From NCBI GenBank assembly GCA_050700835.1, contig JBOHDX010000161.1:1-12792 (forward strand): a stretch of 12,792 nucleotides of DNA, in the 5' to 3' direction. The position numbers and the translations under genes were made by a program. Below, in pieces: positions 6,348 to 12,743 of this stretch (its first letter is position 1; each line of letters opens with the position of its first letter). Origin of the DNA: JBOHDX01 sp050700835. GTDB taxonomy: Bacteria; Actinomycetota; Actinomycetes; Propionibacteriales; Nocardioidaceae. Below the pieces are notes generated by a model that did no database searches, had not been told where the DNA came from, and was given only the letters and a program-made list of their open reading frames with translations.

Positions 6348-6353
6348 TAACCT
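6348..6353 (+). promoter_or_regulatory. Probable -10 of the 5-FTHF cyclo-ligase (leaderless)
   Basis: TAACCT ends seven bases before the GTG at 6361, and there is no Shine-Dalgarno upstream. This places the transcription start on the start codon. It lies only 14 bases from the oppositely directed -10 at 6328-6333, so the two promoters share their -35 regions. Confidence 0.5.
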
Positions 6354-6360
6354 GCGACAC

Positions 6361-7029
6361 GTGGCGGAGCACGGCAACCGGGAGGACCTCGGTGGGACGC
6401 GGGCCGAGAAGCAACGGACCCGCGACGCCGCACACGAGCGTCGGCGGCGCAGGACTGCCGCCGAGTGCAGGTCGGTCGCCGAGGCGCTACGCGACCGTGT
6501 CCTTGACCTGCCGGAGGTCGTCGCTGCGCGGACCGTGGCGGTCTATGTCTCGCTTCCGAGCGAGCCTGGCACTGCACCTCTGGTCCGCGCCCTGCTCGAC
6601 CGACGGACGACGGTGCTTGCGCCGGTGCTGCTGCCCGACCACGATCTCGACTGGGCCGTGCTCGAAGCCGATGCTGTGCTCCGTCGCTCGGCCGCCGGCA
6701 CGGACGAGCCCACCGCGCCGACGCTCGGCGTGGACGCGATCGCGGCCGCCGAGGTCGTCATCGTCCCCGCGCTGGCCGTGGACGCCGAGGGCAACCGGCT
6801 GGGCCGCGGCGGCGGATCGTACGACCGAGCCCTGCGGCGCACCACGCCGCCGACGTTGACGGTGGCCCTCGTACGCGACGACGACCTCGTCGACGTCGTC
6901 CCGGCCGACGTGCACGACCAGCGCGTCGACGTCGTAGTCACTCCGACGAGGCTTCTGCGGGTCACGACGACGGGGCCGGGTCGAGCAGCAGGCGATCGTC
7001 CGTGGAGCCGTCCACCGCCGACCGGGTGA
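6361..7029 (+). CDS. 5-formyltetrahydrofolate cyclo-ligase
   Basis: A 222-residue protein of the 5-FTHF cyclo-ligase (MTHFS) family, which uses ATP to turn 5-formyl-THF into 5,10-methenyl-THF and returns the storage folate to one-carbon metabolism in the cytosol. Evidence: the basic N-terminal ATP-contact segment (EKQRTRDAAHERRRRR, 16-31), VAVYVSLPSEPGTAPLV (59-75), VVIVPALAVDAEGNRLGRGGG (132-152), and the phosphate loop GRGGGSYDR (148-156), where the usual tyrosine pair is Ser-Tyr. The family normally ends near VVVTPTRLLR (residue 200); about 22 extra residues follow here because the stop at 7027-7029 lies inside the convergent acylase gene (68-base overlap). The GTG at 6361 is chosen because a TAACCT -10 precedes it by seven bases and the folate-ligase fold begins soon after. 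It is divergent from the uridylyltransferase, as in M. tuberculosis. Confidence 0.9.
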   Translation: MAEHGNREDLGGTRAEKQRTRDAAHERRRRRTAAECRSVAEALRDRVLDLPEVVAARTVAVYVSLPSEPGTAPLVRALLDRRTTVLAPVLLPDHDLDWAVLEADAVLRRSAAGTDEPTAPTLGVDAIAAAEVVIVPALAVDAEGNRLGRGGGSYDRALRRTTPPTLTVALVRDDDLVDVVPADVHDQRVDVVVTPTRLLRVTTTGPGRAAGDRPWSRPPPTG

Positions 7030-9514
7030 ACGCCCAGGGCATGGTTCGGCCGTCCAACCACAGAGGGGTCTGGTCGTTGTAGTGCGACGCGAAGGCGTGA
7101 CCAGACTCTCCGCCGAGCTCGATCCATCGCGAGTCGTCGAGGTTGGCCATCGAGACCACCATGCGCATCGACGGCACCGAGGTGACGCCGAAGCCGTCTG
7201 CCGCGTCCCAGCTCGTCGCGTCCACGAGACCACCACCGCCGCCCACGCCATACGGTCCGCGGTTGAACAGCGCCTCGACGGGTCCGATCCCGGACGTTCC
7301 CAACGTCTGGTTGACGAGCCGGAGCTGGTGCAGGTGTCCCCAGGTCCAGGTGTGCGGGTCGCGTGCCTGGAGTCTGGTCAGGTCGTCGCGCGCCTTCTCC
7401 ATCGCCGTCGTGAGCACGTCGTCGCGGGTCTCGACGTGGGCGGTCCGCGGATCGTCCCACCACGTGCTGTTCGGCTCCTTGAGCAGCCGGGAGACGACCG
7501 CGTACCACCGCTCGCCGCCGTCCGGCCACACGTCAGACGGCAGCTTGTCGTGGAAGGTCAGGGTGAGGATCTCGCTCCACACCATGTTGTAGTAGGCGGC
7601 CGCCGCCGAGTCCGCAGGTTGGGTGAAGTCCCACGTCTTCAACAGGCTTTGGCCCTGCCGGTAGTAGAACGTCGGCAGCTCGAGTCGCAACAGGTACGGC
7701 ACCAGAGTCGGGGCCATGGGGTTGCGCGTGTCGAGCTGCATCGCTGCCATGTCGTCGACGCTGAGCTTCGGCCGGCTCAACAGAAGGTTTTGGATGCGCT
7801 TGCTGCGATAGCCGTACGCCGAGTCGCTGCTGATCCGGTACGGGTACTGCGGCCCGATCACCGCCTGGTTGGCCGTCACGATGTAGCCGGACGGCGGATC
7901 GAGCTCGGTGGGCAGCTGGTTGAAGGGCACGTAGGCCTTCCAGCCGTAGCGCGGGTCCCATCCCGGCGCCGGCCACAACCCGTTGCCGGTCTTGCGGATC
8001 GGGATCAGGCCGGGCGCCTGGTAGCCGATGTGCCCGTACACGTCGGCATACACGAGGTTCTGCGAGGGCACTGCGAACAACCGGGCGGCAGCGCGGAACT
8101 GGTTCCAGTTCTGTGCCTTGTCGATCGCGAGGACGGAGTCCATCGTTCGACCCGGCTTGAGCGCGGTCCACTGCAACGACACCGCATAGGCACCCGCGTC
8201 CGACCCGGCCCCGTTGGCCAGTCGACTGGCGGAGCTGCCGAGATCGGCCGCCTTGGCGTCGAGGTCGGAGATGATCGGCCCGTGTCGGGTCGAGCGGACC
8301 TTGATGGTGACCGGATTGGCCTCGCCTTCGACCCGGAACGACTCCGTGCGGGTCCGTAGCGGCAGCTGGCGGTTGCCGTACTGATAGGTGCCCGTCGCCT
8401 CGTCCACCTTCTCCAGATAGAGGTCGGTGACATCGGCGTACATCGTGGTCAGGCCCCAAGCGATGCTCTGGTTGTGGCCGATCACGACGCCCGGCATGCC
8501 CGCGAACGTGAACCCGCTGACGTCGAACGGGCAGCTGGCGGTGATCGTCGTGCAGTGCAGGCCCATCTCGTACCAGATGCCCGGCATCGACGGCGCCAGG
8601 TGCGGGTCGTTGGCGAGCAGCGGCTTGCCGGTCGTCGACCGCGCGCCTGAGACCACCCAGGAGTTGGAGCCGATCCCTGTCCTGGTCCCGAGCAGGGCCG
8701 GCATCCGGTCCGCGATCGACCGGACGGACGACAGCCGGGCACGGGTGGCGGCGTCCAGCCGCACCGGGGACCGCTGCAGCGGAGTCGACCCCGGCTGCAC
8801 GAACCTGCCGTGCACGACCGCTCCGCCCTGCACGATCGGCGGGTTCGTCGCATATGGGTACGGCGGGTACAGCTGGTTCACCTGCTCCGGGGACAGCGTG
8901 TCCGTGGCCAGGACCCGGTTGATCTCGTCGTCCATGTTGCTGCGCAGGTCCCACGCCATCGCCTTGAGCCACGACACAGAATCGACCGGGGTCCACGGCT
9001 GCGGCGCGTAGTCCGGCCCCGTCACCGACAACACGCTGTACTCCAACGACAGCTGACCACCGGACTTGCCGTTGATGTAGGCGTTGACGCCGTCGGAGTA
9101 GGACTGCAGGTAGCTCCCCGTGGTCGGGCTGAGCAGCGCCACCTCCTTCTGGGCGACCCGGCGCCATCCCAGCGTGCGGACGAACTCGTCGGTCGACAGG
9201 GCGCTCCGGCCGACCAGCTCGGCCAGCCGTCCCGACGTCACGTGCCGCTCGAAGTCCATCTGGAAGAAGCGGTCCTGCGCCTGGACGTACCCCTGGGCGA
9301 AGAACAGGTCGTCTGCGTTGTCGGCGTAGATCTGGGGCACGCCATAGCGGTCGCGATAGATCTCGACCTTGTTGGCGAGCCCCGGCACCGTGATCTCCCC
9401 GGACGTTTTCGGGAACGACGCGCGGACCGTGATGACGCCGAAGATGCCCGCCGCCACGAGGGCGATCGCCAGGACGGCCGCCGCGAACACGACGTAGCTC
9501 CAGGGGCGGCGCAC
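6962..9514 (-). CDS. Penicillin acylase family (S45, Ntn-hydrolase), membrane-anchored
   Basis: An 850-residue precursor of the N-terminal-nucleophile hydrolases that cleave amides such as beta-lactam side chains or N-acyl-homoserine lactones. An uncleaved N-terminal helix (about 8-30) should export and anchor it. Then come the alpha-chain region with VEIYRDRYGVPQIYADNADD (50-69) and AQGYVQAQDRFFQMDFERH (73-91), a spacer region, and the autoproteolysis site GSNSWVVSG (282-290), where Ser283 is the predicted nucleophile freed as the beta-chain N-terminus. GKPLLANDPHL follows, then the GHNQSIAWGLTT segment and the C-terminal HQLR...GVGGGG and SMRMVV...ESGHAFASHYNDQ motifs. All expected catalytic landmarks look intact. 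The true substrate cannot be told from sequence. GTG 9514 has GGGGAG nine bases upstream. The 3' end overlaps the cyclo-ligase by 68 bases. It is divergent from the FmdB-type gene with a 188-base gap. Confidence 0.92.
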   Translation of the reverse strand: MRRPWSYVVFAAAVLAIALVAAGIFGVITVRASFPKTSGEITVPGLANKVEIYRDRYGVPQIYADNADDLFFAQGYVQAQDRFFQMDFERHVTSGRLAELVGRSALSTDEFVRTLGWRRVAQKEVALLSPTTGSYLQSYSDGVNAYINGKSGGQLSLEYSVLSVTGPDYAPQPWTPVDSVSWLKAMAWDLRSNMDDEINRVLATDTLSPEQVNQLYPPYPYATNPPIVQGGAVVHGRFVQPGSTPLQRSPVRLDAATRARLSSVRSIADRMPALLGTRTGIGSNSWVVSGARSTTGKPLLANDPHLAPSMPGIWYEMGLHCTTITASCPFDVSGFTFAGMPGVVIGHNQSIAWGLTTMYADVTDLYLEKVDEATGTYQYGNRQLPLRTRTESFRVEGEANPVTIKVRSTRHGPIISDLDAKAADLGSSASRLANGAGSDAGAYAVSLQWTALKPGRTMDSVLAIDKAQNWNQFRAAARLFAVPSQNLVYADVYGHIGYQAPGLIPIRKTGNGLWPAPGWDPRYGWKAYVPFNQLPTELDPPSGYIVTANQAVIGPQYPYRISSDSAYGYRSKRIQNLLLSRPKLSVDDMAAMQLDTRNPMAPTLVPYLLRLELPTFYYRQGQSLLKTWDFTQPADSAAAAYYNMVWSEILTLTFHDKLPSDVWPDGGERWYAVVSRLLKEPNSTWWDDPRTAHVETRDDVLTTAMEKARDDLTRLQARDPHTWTWGHLHQLRLVNQTLGTSGIGPVEALFNRGPYGVGGGGGLVDATSWDAADGFGVTSVPSMRMVVSMANLDDSRWIELGGESGHAFASHYNDQTPLWLDGRTMPWAFTRSAVDGSTDDRLLLDPAPSS

Positions 9515-9615
9515 CCGGGCATTCTCCCCCCAGCGAGCGCCGGCTCTGCGCAGGGTGTCGCTCGAGGGTGGTCATGGGGTGTCCGGCAGACGCCGGCTTG
9601 CGGCATCGGGCACAA

Positions 9616-9642
9616 TTGGCACCCGGAGGGCGAGAGTGCCAG
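9616..9642 (+). promoter_or_regulatory. CIRCE-like HrcA operator
   Basis: TTGGCACCC, nine bases, then GAGTGCCAG. The consensus CIRCE is TTAGCACTC-N9-GAGTGCTAA; each arm matches 7 of 9 and the spacer is exactly 9. CTGGCACTC/GAGTGCCAG-type arms are common in actinobacterial sites. It lies 61-87 bases before the GTG of the FmdB/Ruc-like gene. In M. tuberculosis I recall the homologous gene being in the HrcA heat-shock regulon, which agrees with this site. A possible -10, CACAAT, overlaps its left arm (9611-9616). Binding is inferred. Confidence 0.7.
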
Positions 9643-9702
9643 CCTGATCCCAGCCGACCGAGCCCCCCGCGACCGGACCACAGGAAGAAGCAGGACGAGA
9701 AC

Positions 9703-10152
9703 GTGCCGACCTACCAGTACGTGTGCACCGAGTGCGGTGAGCCGCTCGAGGCCCAGCAGACCTTCGCCGACCCGGCACTCACCGAGTGCCCCGCCTGCGG
9801 CGGACGTCTCCGCAAGGTGTTCAACGCCGTGGGCGTGGTCTTCAAGGGCTCCGGGTTCTATCGCAACGACAGTCGCGTCGGCGCGGGCTCGCGGAACGGA
9901 TCGGGAGACAAGGCGGGCGCGGCCTCGTCCTCCGGCAAGGACGCAACCGGCACGTCCACCTCGGGGCCGGCCGGGTCGGACTCCGGGTCGGACTCCGGAT
10001 CGGACTCCGGATCTAGCTCCGGGTCTAGCTCTGGGTCGAAGGCCGCGGCCGGCTCCGGGTCGAACTCCGGGTCGGGCTCAGGGACCGGTTCGGGGTCGAA
10101 GAACGGCGCGAAGAGCAGGACCTCCACCTCGCGCAGCGGCTCCGCCGCCTGA
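9703..10152 (+). CDS. FmdB-type zinc-ribbon protein, Ruc-like redox chaperone candidate
   Basis: This 149-residue protein starts MPTYQYVCTECGEPLEAQQ and holds one zinc ribbon with Cys8, Cys11, Cys29 and Cys32, then the FmdB/CxxC_CxxC_SSSS-type strand RKVFNAVGVVFKGSGFYRND (36-55). From about residue 56 to the end it is Ser/Gly/Asp/Lys-rich and predicted disordered, including a run of SDSG/SSSG units encoded by 12-base tandem repeats. The layout, a four-Cys ribbon plus a disordered tail, is that of Ruc (Rv0991c of M. tuberculosis), a chaperone switched on by oxidation of the cysteines; many databases name such genes FmdB regulators. The GTG at 9703 has AGGA about seven bases upstream and places the ribbon at the N-terminus; the open frame further upstream is non-coding. 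The CIRCE-like operator before it predicts heat-shock control by HrcA. The chaperone function is inferred by homology and context. Confidence 0.88.
   Translation: MPTYQYVCTECGEPLEAQQTFADPALTECPACGGRLRKVFNAVGVVFKGSGFYRNDSRVGAGSRNGSGDKAGAASSSGKDATGTSTSGPAGSDSGSDSGSDSGSSSGSSSGSKAAAGSGSNSGSGSGTGSGSKNGAKSRTSTSRSGSAA
9973..10032 (+). repeat. Five 12-bp tandem units coding the SDSG/SSSG tail
   Basis: Units are GGGTCGGACTCC (twice), GGATCGGACTCC, GGATCTAGCTCC and GGGTCTAGCTCT, each giving Gly-Ser-(Asp/Ser)-Ser. More diverged units continue to about 10100. Being a multiple of three, gain or loss of units would change tail length without breaking the frame. Confidence 0.9.
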
Positions 10153-10225
10153 CCAGCAGGCCACCGCGTCACTCACTCCCGAGGCCCGGATCTGTGGACA
10201 GGCCCCGTTGCCCGGCGCCCGGCCC

Positions 10226-10231
10226 TACGCT
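10226..10231 (+). promoter_or_regulatory. Possible -10 for leaderless SAF-protein gene
   Basis: TACGCT ends eight bases before the ATG at 10240, and no Shine-Dalgarno precedes that ATG. A TGGACA at 10195-10200 is too far away (25 bases) to be a normal -35. The 87 bases between the two genes show nothing else clear. Confidence 0.35.
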
Positions 10232-10239
10232 CCGCGGTC

Positions 10240-10878
10240 ATGACTCCTCCTGGCCTGCGGACCTTCCAGCGCGACCTGCGCCGGGTGCTGATCGCCCGCC
10301 GCCGGCTTCTGGCGGCCCTGTGCGCGGCGTTGGCGGTCGGCAGCTCGCTGCAGGTGCTGCGGCCACCACAGCCCGCCCGGACCCAGGTGGCGGTGGCCGC
10401 ACGCGACCTCGCCACCGGCACGGTGGTGACAGCCGGCGACGTCGTGCTGCGCTGGTTCGACCCTGCGTCGGTGCCGGCCGGACTGGTTCCGGCCGACACG
10501 GCACCGGGGCGCAGTGTCGCCGCACCGATGCGGCGAGGTGAGCCGTTCACCGACCGCCGCCTCGTCGCGCCGGGACTGCTGGATGGATATGCCGAGGGGA
10601 CCGTCCTCACGACGGTGCGGGTGGCGGACCCGTCGTCGGTCGCGCTGCTGCGGCCGGGCGACCTCGTCGACGTCGTCGGGGCCGACCCGCGCAACAACGA
10701 GTCCGCTCGGGTTCTCGCCACCGCGGCGATCGTCGCCGCGGTGCCGCACTCGACTGCCGATGGCGGAGGAACCTCCGCAACGGGAGCGGCGGTGGTGCTC
10801 GGCGTTCCCGAGCCGGTCGCGCTCACGCTGGCCGGAGCCGCAGCCCGGGAGCAGCTGAGCCTGCTGATGGCCCAGTGA
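10240..10878 (+). CDS. SAF-domain (CpaB/RcpC-like) membrane protein
   Basis: The product has 212 residues: a basic cytoplasmic N-terminus with RRVLIARRRLL (14-24), one transmembrane helix (about 23-42), and then an extracytoplasmic SAF domain (about 48-105) with the typical line VAVAARDLATGTVVTAGDV followed by RSVAAPMRRGEPFTDRRL. The second half (VLTTVRVADPSSVALLRPGDLVDVVG, about 122-147) matches the RcpC/CpaB beta-barrel region that follows SAF in Flp-pilus assembly proteins. CpaB homologues stabilise the tad pilus secretin, but Actinobacteria lack that outer membrane and no other pilus gene is here, so its job is unknown. Similar single genes sit near mscL in other Actinobacteria as far as I recall. 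ATG at 10240 is the first start that keeps the membrane helix. Confidence 0.8.
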   Translation: MTPPGLRTFQRDLRRVLIARRRLLAALCAALAVGSSLQVLRPPQPARTQVAVAARDLATGTVVTAGDVVLRWFDPASVPAGLVPADTAPGRSVAAPMRRGEPFTDRRLVAPGLLDGYAEGTVLTTVRVADPSSVALLRPGDLVDVVGADPRNNESARVLATAAIVAAVPHSTADGGGTSATGAAVVLGVPEPVALTLAGAAAREQLSLLMAQ

Positions 10879-10938
10879 CCGGCCAACGACGCCTAGCAAC
10901 AGCCCACCGTCACGTCGCGTCAGGACCGTGGGGCTTCG

Positions 10939-10967
10939 TTGCCACGACCGGGTGCAGTGGATACGGT
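10939..10967 (+). promoter_or_regulatory. Sigma-70-type promoter of mscL
   Basis: TTGCCA (10939-10944, five of six against TTGACA), 17 bases, then TACGGT (10962-10967, TANNNT). Transcription would begin near 10974, giving a leader of about 45 bases before the ATG. Apart from this promoter, the 140-base gap after the SAF gene shows no other feature. Confidence 0.6.
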
Positions 10968-11008
10968 CAGGCCGGTCTCGCCACGACACCAACGCGGCGA
11001 ACGTCATC

Positions 11009-11014
11009 AGGAGG
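11009..11014 (+). promoter_or_regulatory. Shine-Dalgarno of mscL
   Basis: A perfect AGGAGG, the strongest ribosome site in the window. Its distance decides for ATG 11019 over the adjacent ATG 11016. Confidence 0.8.
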
Positions 11015-11018
11015 AATG

Positions 11019-11429
11019 ATGCTCAAGGGCTTCAAGGACTTTGTCATGCGCGGGAACCTCGTCGAGCTGGCGGTCGCCTTCGTGATAGCAGCCGCGTTCG
11101 GTGTCGTCATCACGGCCACGGTCGATCTGCTCCTCGGCATCATCGGCAAGATCGGCGGGCAGCCTGACTTCAGCGGCTGGCGGCCAGGCGGCCTGTCCGT
11201 GGGTGCCTGGATCACCGCGGTCATCGCCTTCATCATCCTGGCGGCTGTCGTCTACTTCGTCGTGGTCGTGCCCTACAACCACTTCCAGCAGCGGATGGCC
11301 CGTGGCCAAGAGCCGCCACCGGACGCGCCCGCTGAGGACACTCTGCTGCTCACCGAGATCCGCGATCTGCTGGCCCGGCAGGGCGGGGCTCCGTCAGCCG
11401 CGATCAACCCCGGCACAAACATCACCTAG
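11019..11429 (+). CDS. mscL: Large-conductance mechanosensitive channel MscL
   Basis: The 136-residue protein is a full-length MscL, a homopentameric channel that opens under membrane tension to release solutes in hypo-osmotic shock. The N-terminal amphipathic helix and first membrane helix read LKGFKDFVMRGNLVELAVAF then VIAAAFGVVITATVDLL (2-37), the periplasmic loop runs about 44-62, the second membrane helix is WITAVIAFIILAAVVYFVVVV (64-84), and the C-terminal helix bundle is DTLLLTEIRDLLARQ (107-121). Two ATGs are adjacent (11016 and 11019). The AGGAGG at 11009-11014 has four bases to the second and only one to the first, so I choose 11019. It has its own promoter and is not coupled to the SAF gene. 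Confidence 0.95.
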   Translation: MLKGFKDFVMRGNLVELAVAFVIAAAFGVVITATVDLLLGIIGKIGGQPDFSGWRPGGLSVGAWITAVIAFIILAAVVYFVVVVPYNHFQQRMARGQEPPPDAPAEDTLLLTEIRDLLARQGGAPSAAINPGTNIT

Positions 11430-11430
11430 A

Positions 11431-11448
11431 GGCTCGACCCCGCGAGTC
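11431..11448. terminator. Weak hairpin between convergent mscL and the 77-residue gene
   Basis: GGCTCG and CGAGTC form a six-pair stem (one G-U) around a six-base loop in the 21-base gap between two convergent stops. No T-run follows on either strand. It could be a small bidirectional terminator, but the symmetry is short for such GC-rich DNA. Confidence 0.25.
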
Positions 11449-11450
11449 GC

Positions 11451-11684
11451 TCAGCCGTGGTGCGGGGGGACCTCACGGATCAGGTCCTCGTCGCGGTCCC
11501 CCCGATCCGGCTCGTTCCACCCTGTGCCGGTCTCGTCCGACGTGATGGTGGCGAGCACGTCGCCCATCTTGGCCCCGCGGGCGGACCGGCGGCGGGCGGC
11601 ATTGCCTGCGGCAGCGATCTCGTCGGGCGTCGGGGCGTGCGCGACGTCGGTCGGAGTCGGTGACGGGGCCTCGTCCGGGGTCAC
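11451..11684 (-). CDS. Small conserved-looking protein of unknown function, 77 residues
   Basis: I do not recognise a named family. The GTG at 11684 overlaps the epimerase stop as GTGA, which indicates a two-gene unit with coupled translation; GGTGG lies about eight bases upstream. The sequence has a Pro/Thr/Ala-rich, acidic N-terminus (1-22), a basic centre ARRRSARGAKMGDVLATITSD (30-50) that looks like the conserved core, and an acidic C-terminus DRGDRDEDLIREVPPHHG ending in two histidines. No signal peptide, membrane segment or cysteine is present, so it is probably cytosolic. A longer frame from 11714 would overlap the epimerase by 34 bases and lacks support. The gene converges on mscL with a 21-base gap. 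High charge and low complexity make it hard to judge, but the tight coupling argues that it is real. Confidence 0.65.
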   Translation of the reverse strand: MTPDEAPSPTPTDVAHAPTPDEIAAAGNAARRRSARGAKMGDVLATITSDETGTGWNEPDRGDRDEDLIREVPPHHG

Positions 11685-12595
11685 GCGCGCGTCGCCACCA
11701 GCGGGGAGAGCCACTCGCGGTCGAACTCCGGGAAGACCGGCTTCCAGGCCGCCGACCTCATCAGCAGGTCGGAGCAGACCCGCTGCGATCTGGTCAGCAG
11801 CTCGAGACGCTCGCCGGCGAGCCGCTGCACGATCTTGGGCACGAAACCGACCTCATCACGGCCGAAGACGGCCGAGAACTCACGCACCATCTCCGCGCGC
11901 CGGATCGGCCTCGCGCCGGCGTTGTAGATCCCTGCGGGCGCGGTCAACGCGGCCAGCACGGCGCTGCCCACGTCGTCGGAGTGGACGACGTGGATCCACC
12001 CGTCCGGGTCACCGAGCCCAATCGGGTGGCCGTGCCGGGCTCGGTCCAGCCGCCAGCGCGTCAGCCCGTCGTCGCCGACGATAGTGCCGAACCGCAGCAC
12101 CACACCCGTCCGGGCAGCGCTGGTGAACGCGGTCGCATGGGTCTCTGCCAGCACGACCGGCTCTGTGGCGCGGTTCACCGCGACCAGGCTGGTCTCGGTG
12201 ACGGTGTCCTCTCCGCCGTCGGCGTACAGGAACGACACACTCTCCTGGATCAACCGATCGACGCCGGCCCGCTCGGCCGCGGCCGCGACGATGCGGGACC
12301 CCTCGGCGCGGATGCGGTCGTTGACCTTCCAGGCACGGGGCCGGATGCCGGCCAGCCCGACCGGGAAGTGCGTCGCCATGTTGCACACCACGTCGCACCC
12401 GGTGAAGGCCGCTGCGAGGCTGGAGGCGTCGAAGTAGTCCCCTGCCACCGGGATCACGTCCATGTCCCGCAACAGCACCGACTTGGCGTCGTAGCGAGCG
12501 AGGCCGACAACGGTGTGACCGGCGCCGTGCAGCGCACTCACCACAGAACGACCCATCACGCCGGTCGCGCCAGTCACGAAGACCCTCATGTCCAT
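11681..12595 (-). CDS. Atypical SDR NAD-dependent epimerase/dehydratase-like protein
   Basis: The 304-residue protein starts MDMRVFVTGATGVMGRS, with the Rossmann glycine motif GATGVMG (9-15), followed by DVVCNMATHFP and RIVAAAAERAGVDRLIQESVSFLYAD typical of extended/atypical SDRs, VVLRFGTIVGDD, and the later WIHVVHSDDVGSAVLAAL segment. The usual catalytic YxxxK is not apparent: the region where it would lie reads PVVLAETHATAF, as in a group of atypical SDRs that still bind NAD(P). The substrate is therefore unknown. ATG 12595 and ATG 12589 are both possible, each with a GG-rich but imperfect ribosome site; the second begins directly MRVFVTG. An in-frame extension to 12766 runs through non-coding DNA with repeats and is rejected. 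The stop overlaps the next gene as GTGA. Confidence 0.85.
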   Translation of the reverse strand: MDMRVFVTGATGVMGRSVVSALHGAGHTVVGLARYDAKSVLLRDMDVIPVAGDYFDASSLAAAFTGCDVVCNMATHFPVGLAGIRPRAWKVNDRIRAEGSRIVAAAAERAGVDRLIQESVSFLYADGGEDTVTETSLVAVNRATEPVVLAETHATAFTSAARTGVVLRFGTIVGDDGLTRWRLDRARHGHPIGLGDPDGWIHVVHSDDVGSAVLAALTAPAGIYNAGARPIRRAEMVREFSAVFGRDEVGFVPKIVQRLAGERLELLTRSQRVCSDLLMRSAAWKPVFPEFDREWLSPLVATRA

Positions 12596-12634
12596 CCCGC
12601 CCCACCGCGGGTCGCGGTGATCACGAGATGGTAA

Positions 12635-12651
12635 CGGCACGCTGTGTGCCG
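12635..12651. promoter_or_regulatory. 6-bp inverted repeat in the epimerase promoter region
   Basis: CGGCAC, five bases, GTGCCG, placed just upstream of a possible minus-strand -10, TACCAT (12633-12628), 40 bases before the epimerase ATG. The location between likely -35 and -10 suits an operator. No -35 is clear. Inferred from symmetry and position. Confidence 0.35.
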
Positions 12652-12743
12652 AAGTGCGGCCATGCCGAAAATGCTCCGGCGCGGGGGCCGGTTCTGTCCC
12701 AGTCCTCCGGCAATTCAGCCAGTCAGTCGATGCTCGGCAGACG

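Noticed and set aside
7082..9575. Long frames on both strands inside the acylase gene
   Set aside because: The acylase frame contains all S45 motifs in order; the other long frames have no motif and are Arg/His/Gly-rich shadows.
10879..10935. Possible terminator hairpin (CCCAC...GTGGG) after the SAF gene
   Set aside because: Stem of only five pairs with a long loop; not convincing in GC-rich DNA.
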